A DNA stretch of 64,000 nucleotides from Culturomica massiliensis (GCF_900091655.1 NZ_LT594621.1:372001-436000), one strand, 5' to 3'; shown: positions 51,285 to 60,888, numbered from the stretch's first letter. Notes: generated by a model from the letters alone, not told the origin. Numbers and translations: made by a program.

Positions 51285-52490
51285 TTATTTACGTACACAA
51301 CGCACAGGGTACCTTACCCTTTTGTTGCTCCCCGAAAACTCTCTTTTCATCACTCCACCATAGTAACCCGTCTTTATATTGAGATAATATATATTATACT
51401 TTGATGATGAAGTCCCTGACCAATATACCGCTGTAGATGACGAGAACGTTCCGTCATATCCATAGGCACCTGCAATAGGTAAGAAAACCGAGTTTGCGCC
51501 AACACCAAACCGGGTTCCTTTCACTCCGTTTACTGTATCTTCTTTTTTAGGTAATGAATATAATTGCCTCATTTCTGACTCTGTAGGCAATCTCCATCCG
51601 GCAGGGCACGCAGACGCTGCATCCATGTGAGTAAAATACCCACCATACATTTCAACACTTGAAACGAAAGTTCCACTGCCTGACACATTACGTGTTGCCC
51701 AGGTAATACCATTAATTGTAACCCTAGCGGCGGCATCGGCTCTGCGTTCTTCGGCGAATGTCTGTTGTTTCAATTCTTCTGCAGCCATTTGTTTCCTGTA
51801 TTCTTCCTCAAGTATCCGCTGTCTGATCTGTTCTGCCTTCCTTTGTTCTTCGGCTTTAATCCGGGCAGCATCGGCTTGTTGCTGTCTTTCTATCGCAAGT
51901 TTTGTTTCTTGTTGTCGTCTTTGTTGCTCTGCTCTGCGTCGTACCTCTTCCTCTTGAATGCGTCGCGCCATAGCCAGTTTATCAGCTTCCGCCTTTCGTT
52001 CTGCAGCAGTGGGACCAGTAGATACCATTCTCAGCACACCGTTACGATGGTCGGTGGCCAGGTAGATATCTTCTCCCAACCCTACCTTATCGGCATTTTG
52101 CTCCAATACTGCTAATTCTGCCGAGGTGGGAATGCGCCATGTGTTGCGTCCGAAAGGGGCTTGTACATTGATGTTTTGGATTATCTCCCAAGCGTCCGCC
52201 TGGTTTTTGAAGTTGCCTATATCTTCAGTGTAAACCCACAGATAGCCATGCAAACAGAATGGAGCAGACAGTTTTCTCGCAACCCTTTTAGGCTGTGGTC
52301 TGTCCACGTATACAGTCCGGAATCTGTCCACATATACTTTTTTCTCTATGACCGGCACATTGATATTCACATTCTGCTGATTTTGTTGAATGGCAATCTG
52401 CTTGTTCTGCTGGTACACTTGGCACAAACTCTTGCTTGAATTAAACGCAAGAAATGTACAACAAAGAAGAAAGGAAATGTACTTTTTCAT
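51285..52490 (-). CDS. Secreted FISUMP-domain protein with coiled coil
   Basis: I choose the start at 52490 (MKKYISFLLCCTFLAFNSSKSLC), a signal peptide; upstream codons lack one. The protein is about 401 residues. A Gln-rich stretch (QQNKQIAIQQNQQNVNINV) and a long charged coiled coil (about 165-260, EEEVRRRAEQQRRQQE...) precede a C-terminal FISUMP domain: TINGITWATRNVSG, ACPAGWRLPTESEMRQLY, VYWSGTSSSKYNIYYL and VRYPVRCVRK. An earlier WRIPTSAELAVLEQN suggests a partial second copy. It is probably an envelope or surface protein. The function is unknown. Confidence 0.75.
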   Translation of the reverse strand: MKKYISFLLCCTFLAFNSSKSLCQVYQQNKQIAIQQNQQNVNINVPVIEKKVYVDRFRTVYVDRPQPKRVARKLSAPFCLHGYLWVYTEDIGNFKNQADAWEIIQNINVQAPFGRNTWRIPTSAELAVLEQNADKVGLGEDIYLATDHRNGVLRMVSTGPTAAERKAEADKLAMARRIQEEEVRRRAEQQRRQQETKLAIERQQQADAARIKAEEQRKAEQIRQRILEEEYRKQMAAEELKQQTFAEERRADAAARVTINGITWATRNVSGSGTFVSSVEMYGGYFTHMDAASACPAGWRLPTESEMRQLYSLPKKEDTVNGVKGTRFGVGANSVFLPIAGAYGYDGTFSSSTAVYWSGTSSSKYNIYYLNIKTGYYGGVMKREFSGSNKRVRYPVRCVRK

Positions 52491-52534
52491 ATTCATGTGA
52501 TTTGTTAATGTTAATAACTCAGTTCTGCGGCCTT

Positions 52535-52903
52535 TCACATTTCCCGGGACTGTTTGTCTCCATATTTTGCAGCATTTCTTAATGCTTGTCTGTAATCCTC
52601 GTGCCATTGGCCTGGATCTTGCGGCAGGATGGTGTCATAGCAGATTCCGGAATACAAATAGGATATTGTGCTTCGCCGGAGGTTTTGCTTTTCTCTGAGC
52701 TTATTGATTTGTGCTCTCTCTTTAAGTGTGTATTCTGTGGGATTGATAAAACAGGTGATAAAAGTGGCTGATACTCCATCTATGGCTCGCCGAATAAGTT
52801 CAGCCACAGCCTTAAAGTTGCTTATTCCGACTTTTAATTCCCGGGCGTATGATACAGTACATCGCGTTAGAATGGCTAAGAATGCTAAAATGTTTTTCCG
52901 CAT
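52535..52903 (-). CDS. Small secreted protein of unknown function
   Basis: A 122-residue protein with a probable signal peptide (MRKNILAFLAILTRCTVSYA). The remainder (VSATFITCFINPTEYTLKERAQINKLREKQNLRRSTISYLYSGICYD...) is mixed charge with two cysteines. It is followed 44 bases later by the FISUMP gene on the same strand. No family recognised. Confidence 0.5.
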   Translation of the reverse strand: MRKNILAFLAILTRCTVSYARELKVGISNFKAVAELIRRAIDGVSATFITCFINPTEYTLKERAQINKLREKQNLRRSTISYLYSGICYDTILPQDPGQWHEDYRQALRNAAKYGDKQSREM

Positions 52904-53375
52904 ATTTTAGTGATCGTTCTCCGGCCACCAAAAGAACATTTAACATTAAGAAGCGTGGGACCGTATGCCACGTCTCTGTGATCAGGTGCTTAGGAATACC
53001 CATGAATGAAGATGTGGTGATAACAGCCCCACGCATATGCGTGGAAACCATTACGCCATTCTCTTGCATTCGTGATATTCAGTTTCCTAAGCTTTAATCA
53101 CACAAGAAGAAGACATAACGCCTCTTTTTTACTATGTCCGGGTATGGCATACGTCAACCCTTATTACAAAGATAGAATTTTTTATTTGTGTTTTACAAAC
53201 TTACTTTGAGTTCTTTTCCTAACTTATCGTTTTTTAGACTATCAGATCAGCTGCTGTTCCTTTTGAACTTATTTTAGACTTCGCCAGCAACCTGATTTCT
53301 CCGCCTTGTTTTTAGTATTGTTTTGTTACTAATAACTCTTATAAATCAACATTTTTTTTCATAATTCGAATTAAT
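52904..53375. other. Intergenic stretch with a 16-base palindrome
   Basis: No convincing gene. CCACGCATATGCGTGG (53029-53044) is a perfect palindrome and could be a regulator site. The minus-strand frame of 85 codons through it looks spurious. Confidence 0.4.
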
Positions 53376-53453
53376 TTAATACCAGTCATGCTTCTCGTTA
53401 CGGTCAAACGCATTTATGACTGCAATTTCCTCATCAGTTAATTCAAAATCGAA
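53376..53453 (-). pseudogene. Aldo/keto reductase C-terminal remnant
   Basis: FDFELTDEEIAVINAFDRNEKHDWY is the typical C-terminal end of aldo/keto reductases (LTDEEMAxI..LDRN.RhdWy). About 25 codons remain. Its position relative to the other fragment at 49974-50099 is the wrong way round for a single interrupted gene, so the two are probably separate remnants or the region was rearranged. Confidence 0.6.
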
Positions 53454-53651
53454 AATGGGAGACTTTATGAAGAAAGAAACCAGAAAAGATGTAAAATCTG
53501 TAAATGGGGTAAGTATATCTGTAATTGGGGTTGTGGAAAAATGAAAATAATACTTTAATTTTGTTATTGGAAAATTATAGGATATGGGTTGAAAAAGCTG
53601 TGAATGCACTGTATTTGTACATATCTCTGCTTTAATTAGATATTTACGTTT

Positions 53652-54551
53652 ATGGATGAAATTATTAATTTAACCAGTGTCGACCAGTACAATTCTTTGT
53701 ATGGTTTTGAAACGTTACACCCTTTGGTATCAGTTGCAGACCTTCGGAAAGCTACCAAATCGCTTAATAATGTTCAGTTGAATTACGGTTTATATGCCGT
53801 TTTTCTGAAATTGTATAAGAGTTGTGATATCCGTTACGGACGCAGGAAGTATGATTATCAGGACGGAACCATCGTCTGTTTTGCTCCCGATCAGTCTGTT
53901 TCCATCACTAATTCGGAAGGAGCTTCACAGCCGGTGCTCGGTTTGGTGTTTCATCCCGATCTGATACGTGGTACAACGCTCGGAAAGAATATCAAGCAGT
54001 ACGGCTTTTTTTCTTATGCCGTTAATGAGGCGTTACATTTGTCCGAACAGGAAAAAAGTATTGTCATAGATTGCTTAAAAAATATTCAATTGGAATTGAC
54101 TCATGCAATTGATAAACACAGCAAGTCGTTGATTGCAATGAATGTTGAATTATTGCTTAATTATTGTATGCGTTTTTATGAGCGTCAGTTTATTACTCGT
54201 GAAAATGAGAGTCATGATGTTTTGACAAAATTTGAGGAATTGCTTGACGAATATTTCAGTAGTAATGTTCCGGAATCTGATGGTTTGCCTACCGTAAAGT
54301 ATTTTGCCGGTAAAATCTGTCTTTCTCCTAACTATTTCGGTGATATGGTAAAGAAAATCACCGGGAAGACAGCGCAAGAGCACATTCAGGAAAAGGTAAT
54401 TGATTTTGCCAAAGAACGCATCCTCGGTACGGAAGAAACTGTCAGTCAGATAGCCTATTCGTTGGGTTTTCAATATCCGCAACACTTTTCCCGTTTGTTT
54501 AAGAAGCGCGTAGGATGTACTCCTAACGAATATCGTGTACAGACCGAATGA
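53652..54551 (+). CDS. AraC-family transcriptional regulator 1
   Basis: A 299-residue protein with an N-terminal cupin-like sensing domain and a C-terminal AraC domain (about 200-297): ICLSPNYFGDMVKKITGKTAQEHI, FAKERILGTEETVSQIAYSLGFQYPQHFSRLFKKRVGCTPNEYR. Both helix-turn-helix elements are intact. It overlaps the next AraC gene by 4 bases. Aldo/keto reductase genes often neighbour such regulators, and a remnant lies just upstream. Confidence 0.9.
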   Translation: MDEIINLTSVDQYNSLYGFETLHPLVSVADLRKATKSLNNVQLNYGLYAVFLKLYKSCDIRYGRRKYDYQDGTIVCFAPDQSVSITNSEGASQPVLGLVFHPDLIRGTTLGKNIKQYGFFSYAVNEALHLSEQEKSIVIDCLKNIQLELTHAIDKHSKSLIAMNVELLLNYCMRFYERQFITRENESHDVLTKFEELLDEYFSSNVPESDGLPTVKYFAGKICLSPNYFGDMVKKITGKTAQEHIQEKVIDFAKERILGTEETVSQIAYSLGFQYPQHFSRLFKKRVGCTPNEYRVQTE

Positions 54552-55462
54552 TTGTTTTTAGAATGAAAGGGAATACGTTAGACATAAAAACGGTATGCGA
54601 GTGTAATCAATGTCTGGGAAATAAGACTTTACATCCACAGGTAAGTATTATCAATCTGGAGAAACCCGATTTAGGACAAGATGCTGTGAAATTTGAGTTT
54701 TACGCTGTCCTGTTGATAGAAGATTGCCCGGGTGGTTGTAATTGTTGTGGGCGCAAGTATTATGATTATTCCAACGCTACAATGGTGTTTCTCGCTCCCG
54801 GAGAGATTTTTCGTATGAGTGAGACCGGCGCATTACCCGATAAAGGATGGCTTTTGGCATTTCATCCCGACCTGTTGTTTCGTACTTCATTGAAAAATCA
54901 TATTAAAAGTTATACTTTTTTTGCTTACGATAAAGAAGAAGCATTGCATTTGTCACAGCGTGAAACGTCCAAAGTTGTATGCTGTCTTGAAAATATAGAA
55001 GAAGAACTTCACCATGCTATCGATACGCATAGCAGTACTATTTTGTCGCGTCATATCGAATTGTTACTGGATTATTGCGCCCGCTTCTACGAGCGTCAGT
55101 TTATTACCCGGGAAACCAAAAACAAAGCTATTTTGGAAAAACTGGAAAAATTGCTCAATGACTATATGGTTTCCGGTAGGTTACAGAGAGGAGAACAGCC
55201 GGCATCTGAGTACTTTGCCGGAGATTTGAATCTGTCGGTTGCCTATTTTAATGACGTGTTGAAGTTTGAAACCGGTAAGACACTGACGGAATATTTTCAG
55301 TTTAAACGGTTGGATATTGCCAAAAGGCTACTGTTGAAAGCAGGCACTACACCTGCTGCCGTATCGTGCCAGTTAGGGTTTCCCAGCGTGCAGTATTTCA
55401 GTTTGATATTTAAGAAAATAACGGGGATATCACCCAGTGAATACCGATATTCGCAAAATTGA
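54548..55462 (+). CDS. AraC-family transcriptional regulator 2
   Basis: A 304-residue paralogue of the preceding gene with the same layout: cupin-like part with YYDYSNATMVFLAPGE and the shared FYERQFITRE segment, then LNLSVAYFNDVLKFETGKTLTEYF and VSCQLGFPSVQYFSLIFKKITGISPSEYR. An extra Cys-rich stretch (CPGGCNCCG, about 60) is unlike paralogue 1. It arises by tandem duplication and is translationally coupled (ATGA overlap). ATG at 54563 is an alternative start. Confidence 0.88.
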   Translation: MIVFRMKGNTLDIKTVCECNQCLGNKTLHPQVSIINLEKPDLGQDAVKFEFYAVLLIEDCPGGCNCCGRKYYDYSNATMVFLAPGEIFRMSETGALPDKGWLLAFHPDLLFRTSLKNHIKSYTFFAYDKEEALHLSQRETSKVVCCLENIEEELHHAIDTHSSTILSRHIELLLDYCARFYERQFITRETKNKAILEKLEKLLNDYMVSGRLQRGEQPASEYFAGDLNLSVAYFNDVLKFETGKTLTEYFQFKRLDIAKRLLLKAGTTPAAVSCQLGFPSVQYFSLIFKKITGISPSEYRYSQN

Positions 55463-55465
55463 AAG

Positions 55466-55495
55466 ACGGAAGAGGGGCAGCCTCTTCCGTTTTTA
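55466..55495 (+). terminator. Terminator after the AraC pair
   Basis: Arms ACGGAAGAGG (55466-55475) and CCTCTTCCGT (55481-55490) with a 5-base loop and a T-run, directly after the stop. Confidence 0.85.
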
Positions 55496-55663
55496 CTGAC
55501 TGTATCGTAGATGACTAATTTCAGAGGTTACCTGATCTTACATTGAATCTGGTACCGGTATTTTAATGTCGTTGTTTAATTTTATTGCTTTATAGTAGGG
55601 CAGTCAGGGGGTGTGTTGGCCGAGAGTTCTCCGCTTTGGGGCGTAGCTTCGGCATAGGCTGCA

Positions 55664-55834
55664 TCATTGGCCGATAAAAAATTTTGCATACTGCACGTTG
55701 GCATTTCCGACCGGAAATGCACTTAAGTTCTGAGGAATTTTTTCTTTTTTCATATCCTGTGCATTTAACGGATTTGCTGCATGAAACAACAGTGCCATTG
55801 CTGTTGTTGCCATTATTGTTCTTTTCGCTTTCAT
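55664..55834 (-). CDS. Short secreted protein, possibly truncated
   Basis: From ATG at 55834: MKAKRTIMATTAMALLFHAANPLNAQ (signal peptide), then KIPQNLSAFPVGNANVQYAKFFIGQ and a stop. The mature part is only ~30 residues and resembles the start of secreted cupin or carboxymuconolactone-like proteins of this phylum, so it is probably a truncated gene. Confidence in the family is low. Confidence 0.4.
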   Translation of the reverse strand: MKAKRTIMATTAMALLFHAANPLNAQDMKKEKIPQNLSAFPVGNANVQYAKFFIGQ

Positions 55835-56309
55835 TTGAGTAACTGATTGATTTTCTATCGGATATTTCAAAATTACGGCGTTTTGATTGTAATAGGAGTA
55901 GATAAATTACGGATTGTCCTACCCATATACAGGTGGTTTTCAGATTGTCGGTATGTGTCTCTCATAACAGAAATGACGAAGAAAATTGTGTTTTTAAATT
56001 CCGGGTTATTAATTTAATAATTGGCGGTATTTCTTTTAAAATTCAGCCGGGATAAATAGCGGATACAAAATGTGTTTTATTCCTGTCTTGTCTATAAGTT
56101 TAAATTTTCGTTAAATTATATTTTTCTTTGGCGTTTGCACGTTCAGGATTTTATTGATAGTTTTACAGCTGTGTCTATTCTAAATCGGTGGTATACATAA
56201 TTATTTTATATTTGGTAATTAAAACGAATCATTTTAACAGCAGGAAAAGGCACTTTTTTATAATAACTTTTGATTTTTAAACAGGAGCTGAAATTATTAC
56301 TGTCTATTC
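55835..56309. other. Intergenic stretch before the acyltransferase gene
   Basis: No gene seen. TATATTTG (56207-56214) fits the -7 consensus and lies about 95 bases before the acyltransferase start. Confidence 0.35.
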
Positions 56310-57449
56310 ATGTTAAAAACACAATTTTCTTCCGCAGCTTTTGCAGATACAAAACCACATTACGCTATTCTCGACGGATTACGTGGTGTGGCTGCTATTA
56401 TGGTCGTATGGTTTCATATATTCGAAGCTTATGCAACAAGTCATTTAGATCAGAAAATCAATCACGGTTATCTGGCAGTGGATTTCTTTTTTATCTTGTC
56501 CGGTTTCGTTATCGGTTATGCTTATGACGACCGGTGGAAAACAGTGACTGCCAAGGATTTCATCAAACGCAGAATCATACGTCTTCATCCTATGGTTGTC
56601 ATGGGGGCTGTTATCGGAGCGATTGTGTTTTATTTTCAGGGATGTCCGGTATGGGATGTTGCAAAAGTTACAGTGGGTGCCTTGTTTGTGGCAACATTTA
56701 TCAATGCCCTTTTAATACCGGCTACGCCCGGTACTGAAATCCGGGGTTTGGGGGAAATGTATCCTTTGAACGGTCCGAGCTGGTCTTTGTTTTTCGAGTA
56801 TATCGGAAATATTCTGTATGCCTTGTTTATCCGTAAATTTTCTACAGCAATGCTTGCTTTGTTGGTGGTTGTTGCCGGATGTGCCTTGGCTGTTTTTAGC
56901 ATATTCGGTCCTTATGGGGATATTTGTGCCGGATTTTCGCTGACAGGAATCGAGTTTACGGGAGGATTTTTTCGTTTGCTATACTCTTTTTCTGCCGGTT
57001 TGCTTTTATTCCGTATGTTTAAACCGACCCATATAAAAGGGGCATTTTGGATATGCAGTTTGGCTGTCATTGTTCTGTTGGCTGTTCCGCGCCTGGGGGG
57101 AGCCGGACATTTATGGATGAACGGCTTATACGATACGATTTGTTTTGCACTGTTATTCCCCCTTATCGTCTATTTGGGTGCTTCCGGCAAGATTACCGAT
57201 AGATATACGAAACGGGTATGTAAATTTCTGGGAGATATATCCTATCCTTTGTATATGGTGCATTATCCTTTTATCTATCTGTATTATGCATGGGTTAAAA
57301 ATGAAGAACTTACATTCGGGGAATCATTATACGGAGCTTTGGCGGTAGTTATAGGGAGTATGCTTTTAGCTTATATTTGCCTGAAATTGTATGACGAACC
57401 TGTTCGTAAATATTTGGCCGGGTGGTTTTTGAAAGCTAGGAACCGATGA
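56310..57449 (+). CDS. Acyltransferase family 3 membrane protein
   Basis: A 379-residue polytopic membrane protein. YAILDGLRGVAAIMVVWFHIFE (about 19-40) with the conserved LRG and His, LAVDFFFILSGFVIGY, FIKRRIIRLHP and a C-terminal YMVHYPFIYLYY are the signatures of the OafA/YrhL acyltransferase-3 family, which O-acylate sugars in the envelope. About ten hydrophobic segments are visible. A single gene with its own terminator. Confidence 0.9.
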   Translation: MLKTQFSSAAFADTKPHYAILDGLRGVAAIMVVWFHIFEAYATSHLDQKINHGYLAVDFFFILSGFVIGYAYDDRWKTVTAKDFIKRRIIRLHPMVVMGAVIGAIVFYFQGCPVWDVAKVTVGALFVATFINALLIPATPGTEIRGLGEMYPLNGPSWSLFFEYIGNILYALFIRKFSTAMLALLVVVAGCALAVFSIFGPYGDICAGFSLTGIEFTGGFFRLLYSFSAGLLLFRMFKPTHIKGAFWICSLAVIVLLAVPRLGGAGHLWMNGLYDTICFALLFPLIVYLGASGKITDRYTKRVCKFLGDISYPLYMVHYPFIYLYYAWVKNEELTFGESLYGALAVVIGSMLLAYICLKLYDEPVRKYLAGWFLKARNR

Positions 57450-57451
57450 TT

Positions 57452-57560
57452 TTTGTAATTTATTGAACATGTGAAATGTAATCGGGGTAGACATCCCGGC
57501 CGGAACATAAAATAAGATAGGAAAACTTCTGAAATTCAAATGATTTCAGAAGTTTTTAAT
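57452..57560. repeat. Dispersed repeat, diverged copy 4, with terminator hairpin
   Basis: It shares TTTGTAATTTATTGAA, GGGGTAGACATCCC and GGCCGGAACA with 43062-43120. The hairpin AAAACTTCTGAAAT (57522-57535) / ATTTCAGAAGTTTT (57543-57556) ends in T and terminates the acyltransferase gene. Confidence 0.5.
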
Positions 57561-57787
57561 TGTAAATACAAGGCTTTTTCTTTTTCAGCAAAGGCGGTCG
57601 GTTTAATAGCACAATTGCCCCGTCCCTGTGATTTTACTTTTTGTCATGTTTTATTTATCGGTTTCCGCAGCCTGCATCAGGCAGAACTTTGGGTATGATC
57701 ATATGCTTATGCGTGCTGTTTGTAATTTATTTATCAACAGCGTCATTTGGGTATGAGATTTATTTCTTTGTGATTGGCCGGGGAATC

Positions 57788-58213
57788 TTATTTCATTTCT
57801 TTTTTCAGTTGTTCGAAGATGGCGAGTATTTTTTCTCTGTCTTCGATCAGTTCGGGAGAAGATATTAAAAAATTGCCGTTTTCGATTTTCATGTTTACCT
57901 GTGGAGCGGTGATGATTTTACCATTGTAGAGAAAGCCTATTTGTTTGCCTGTTGCTTTTTCGGTGGCGTCAGCCCAGGTTTTGATTTTGTCGGCTTTTAC
58001 TTTTCCGGTGAGTACGTAAGTCATGGTATTTTCCGTGTTGAGCAGGGAGTCGATCCGTAGTATTTCGAAATCGGCGACCGTGACGATCGGAGAAGGATCG
58101 AATGCGTTTGTCCGGCTGTCGGTAATGAAGTACCAGCCGTTTGCATCCTGTTTATTTGCTCCGTTTGCAAGTAAGGTACAGCATATACTTAAAATCAGAT
58201 AAATTGTTTTCAT
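57788..58213 (-). CDS. Small secreted SecDF-P1-head-like protein
   Basis: Start at 58213 (MKTIYLILSICCTLLANGANKQ), giving a signal peptide; the frame upstream is long but without one. 141 residues. The mature part (TYVLTGKVKADKIKTWADATEKATGKQIGFLYNGKIITAPQVNMKIENGNFLISS) matches the head subdomain of SecD, in particular GK.iG...nGkiitAP.v..kI..G. SecD itself is a large membrane protein, so this is a stand-alone periplasmic head domain. The role is unknown. Confidence 0.65.
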   Translation of the reverse strand: MKTIYLILSICCTLLANGANKQDANGWYFITDSRTNAFDPSPIVTVADFEILRIDSLLNTENTMTYVLTGKVKADKIKTWADATEKATGKQIGFLYNGKIITAPQVNMKIENGNFLISSPELIEDREKILAIFEQLKKEMK

Positions 58214-58420
58214 ATTGAGGTGTTTTATGTGGATAATTGTATGGTCTGCTTTGGGTGTGATCGGGTAAATGGGGTTGTGTTGTCTCTGATTTACATCTTC
58301 CGTGAGGGATACAAATCTGTGTATTGAAACAAAGGTAATTATTATTTTAATTTTTGGAAAAGTATATGGATATGTGTTGATATTTAAATCGGTTGTGGTG
58401 TGTTGCATAGGATTTAACCG

Positions 58421-58428
58421 TATATTTG
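58421..58428 (+). promoter_or_regulatory. -7 box before the hydroxyacid dehydrogenase gene
   Basis: TATATTTG fits TAnnTTTG, 60 bases before the start. A TTG at 58403 is closer than the usual -33 distance. Confidence 0.4.
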
Positions 58429-58487
58429 TTTTCGGAAGCGATAGGGAAAATTCAGAAAATCATATAAAGTTAAAAGAGAGTTCGGGT

Positions 58488-59387
58488 ATGTTTAAAAAAA
58501 TAGTAGTAATCGACGACACCGGATTGAGGCCGTGGGCTTTGGAACGTTTGTCCGCTTTAGCAAAAAACGTGATATGTTATGATGATATACCAGCGGATGA
58601 GGAGGAGGCGATATCCCGGATCGGGGATGCGGATGGTGTATTGGTTTCGTATAATACGAGGATCGGGCGGCAGATAATTGAAGCTTGTTCCGGGATAAAA
58701 TATATCGGGATGTGTTGTTCGCTATACAGTGAGGAAAGTGCTAATGTGGATATTGCTGCGGCACGGGAGAGGGGAATTGTGGTGTCGGGAATACGGGATT
58801 ACGGAGACGAAGGTGTGGTGGAATATGTGATAAGCGGGCTGGTTCGTTTATTGCATGGTTTCGGTGAGCATCAATGGAAAAGGGAAGCATTGGAACTGAC
58901 GGGGCAGAAAGTTGGAATTATCGGGTTGGGGCGTACTGGAAAGATGATCGGCGATGCACTCCGTTTTCTGGGGGCTGAGGTGTCTTATTTCGGACGGAAT
59001 CGAAAGCGGGAAGCCGAGAAGGAAGGATATACTTATTATCCGTTGGCTGAACTTTTACGACGTTCGGATATCGTATGTACCTGCCTGCCGCGGAATACGT
59101 TTATCTTGGGAGATGCTGAGTTTATGAATTTGGGTAAGGAAAAGATATTGGTTAATACGTCGGTAGGGCCTACGGCTTTTTTGCCTGATCTGTCGAAGTG
59201 GTTACGGAGTGATGTACGTAATTTTTACCTGTGTGACGGTGTCGGAATCGGGGCATACGCCGATGCATTGGCTGAATTCGATAATGTACTTTATACGCCT
59301 AAAGTGGCTGGGCATTCGGCACAGTGTATGGAGCGGCTTTCGCAAAAGGTAATTGCCAATATCGAGTCGTTTTTGACTGTTTCGTAG
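58488..59387 (+). CDS. D-isomer-specific 2-hydroxyacid dehydrogenase family protein
   Basis: I choose ATG at 58488 (MFKKIVVIDDTGLRPWALERL), preceded by purine-rich AAAGAGAG; the open frame extends 62 codons further without a homologous part. 299 residues. The NAD-binding motif VGIIGLGRTGKMIG (about 147-160) is intact, and LRRSDIVCTCLPRN and LVNTSVG follow as in the family. The usual catalytic His may be the one in VAGHSAQ. The substrate is not predictable. Confidence 0.85.
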   Translation: MFKKIVVIDDTGLRPWALERLSALAKNVICYDDIPADEEEAISRIGDADGVLVSYNTRIGRQIIEACSGIKYIGMCCSLYSEESANVDIAAARERGIVVSGIRDYGDEGVVEYVISGLVRLLHGFGEHQWKREALELTGQKVGIIGLGRTGKMIGDALRFLGAEVSYFGRNRKREAEKEGYTYYPLAELLRRSDIVCTCLPRNTFILGDAEFMNLGKEKILVNTSVGPTAFLPDLSKWLRSDVRNFYLCDGVGIGAYADALAEFDNVLYTPKVAGHSAQCMERLSQKVIANIESFLTVS

Positions 59388-59444
59388 AGAGAAAACAGGC
59401 TGTGTTCAGACGAAGACCGTCATGCCGGCAATAGAAAATGAAGG

Positions 59445-59476
59445 GGCAGAAAGAAAAATTTTATTTTCTTTCTGCC
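59445..59476. terminator. Bidirectional terminator between convergent genes
   Basis: Arms GGCAGAAAGAAAA (59445-59457) and TTTTCTTTCTGCC (59464-59476) pair perfectly around a 6-base loop. It separates the dehydrogenase gene from creD. Confidence 0.85.
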
Positions 59477-59487
59477 GCTTGTTCTTT

Positions 59488-60867
59488 TTAATTGGGAGAA
59501 GATGTATTCCAGTTGATTTTTTGAGAGTAGTACATAATAACGGCCAGAATAACAAAGAGTCCGAGGCTGCCTGAGAGTAAGGCGTAGGTTTCCATCCGGA
59601 TGAGTACAAAGATATAAGTGTATAGCAGTGCCAGCAGGCCTCCGATAGTGAAGGCCGTTTTTCGGATTTTTAGTATTCCGATGAGATACAGTGTGATCAG
59701 AATAATAGTCATCAGTGCAGAGATCAGATAGGCCGGGGTAAATCCCAGGTGCTCGGAGATAGCGATCAGTAAGGTGTAGAACAGGCAAAGAGCCGATCCG
59801 ATTAACAGGTATTGAAAGGGATGGATGTGTTTTTTTTGCATTACCTCGACGAAGAAACTGACAACAAACGTGAGGATGATGATAAGTGAGGCATATTTTA
59901 CCGAACGCATGGATTGTTGGTATTGCTGTACCGGCAGTAATAATTCGGTGCCGAAGACGGCTAATTCCTCGGAAGTGAGAGTACGATTACCGCTGAAGGT
60001 TTGCGGGTAGTTGCGGTTGAGATGTAATATCTGCCAGTCGGCCGTAAAACCGGTGTCTGTGACTTCTCTGTTTTCCGGGAGGAAAGCTCCGCAGAAACTG
60101 GGCGTATTACAGTTGGAGTTGATTTTTATGTTTGTGATTTTTCCGAAGGGAGCGAATTTTAAAGATTGTGAGCCTTTGAGATGAATCTTGATACTGAAAT
60201 CAACCGTATCTCCGGGCTGTAGATAGCGGTTTAGCGGTAATGGAACGGATATTCCGGAGGGTAGGATCGAATTGGCTGGAAGGCCGGGATTGAGCGGAAG
60301 TGTTTCATTTCCCCATTTTACTTCAGGTTGTCTGCTGATACCCCGGAGGTCGGATAAACCGATATTGAGGCTGGCATGTCCGGTAAACAGATTGCCGGCA
60401 GCAATATCGTTGCTGAAGTCTTTGGGAAGAATGAATTTGCCTTTCAATTCCAAGGGAGTTTTATAGACGACAATTTCGTATAATCCTCTGTTTAGCTTTT
60501 CGGTTTCGATATTGCCTGTAATTTCCAGGCTTTCCGGCAAGATGTGGAGATTATTCGCTACGGTTACAATTTTTCTTTTACTTTCACCGTTTTCATAAGT
60601 AATGTCTTCCCGTTTTTCATAGTAGGGAATACTGATAAACGGACCGACGACCTGCTGTGCACTGCTCCACTTTTCCTGTACCTCATTGCCGGCTTCATAG
60701 GCGGTGTATTGACGTTCGGTGATCAGTCCCCGGATCATCGCCAGCGGAATGAGCAAAAGCAGTATTAAGGCTCCGATCAAAATGATTTTTATCGATAGAG
60801 CATTACGTTGCATGAAATTCGGATGTGTTGATTTGTCTCGGTTTGAAATTGGGATTTGTGTTTCCAT
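59488..60867 (-). CDS. creD: CreD-like inner membrane protein
   Basis: A 459-residue protein. An N-terminal membrane segment (about 27-45), a long periplasmic region (about 50-310, containing WSSAQQVVGPFISIPYY and LPESLEITGNIETEKLNRGLYEIVVY), then five C-terminal transmembrane segments (about 325-455) match CreD. The function is unclear; in Enterobacteria it is controlled by CreBC. Here it is downstream of a winged-helix regulator with an operator just before its start. Confidence 0.9.
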   Translation of the reverse strand: METQIPISNRDKSTHPNFMQRNALSIKIILIGALILLLLIPLAMIRGLITERQYTAYEAGNEVQEKWSSAQQVVGPFISIPYYEKREDITYENGESKRKIVTVANNLHILPESLEITGNIETEKLNRGLYEIVVYKTPLELKGKFILPKDFSNDIAAGNLFTGHASLNIGLSDLRGISRQPEVKWGNETLPLNPGLPANSILPSGISVPLPLNRYLQPGDTVDFSIKIHLKGSQSLKFAPFGKITNIKINSNCNTPSFCGAFLPENREVTDTGFTADWQILHLNRNYPQTFSGNRTLTSEELAVFGTELLLPVQQYQQSMRSVKYASLIIILTFVVSFFVEVMQKKHIHPFQYLLIGSALCLFYTLLIAISEHLGFTPAYLISALMTIILITLYLIGILKIRKTAFTIGGLLALLYTYIFVLIRMETYALLSGSLGLFVILAVIMYYSQKINWNTSSPN

Positions 60868-60888
60868 AATCTTATTTATTGTGTTGTT

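Noticed and set aside
52812..53069. 85-codon minus-strand frame
   Set aside because: It overlaps the small secreted gene and the palindrome; no homology or ribosome-binding site is evident.
49974..53453. A single aldo/keto reductase gene split by insertion
   Set aside because: On the minus strand the N-terminal fragment lies at lower coordinates than the C-terminal one, the wrong order for a simple insertion; they are listed as separate remnants.
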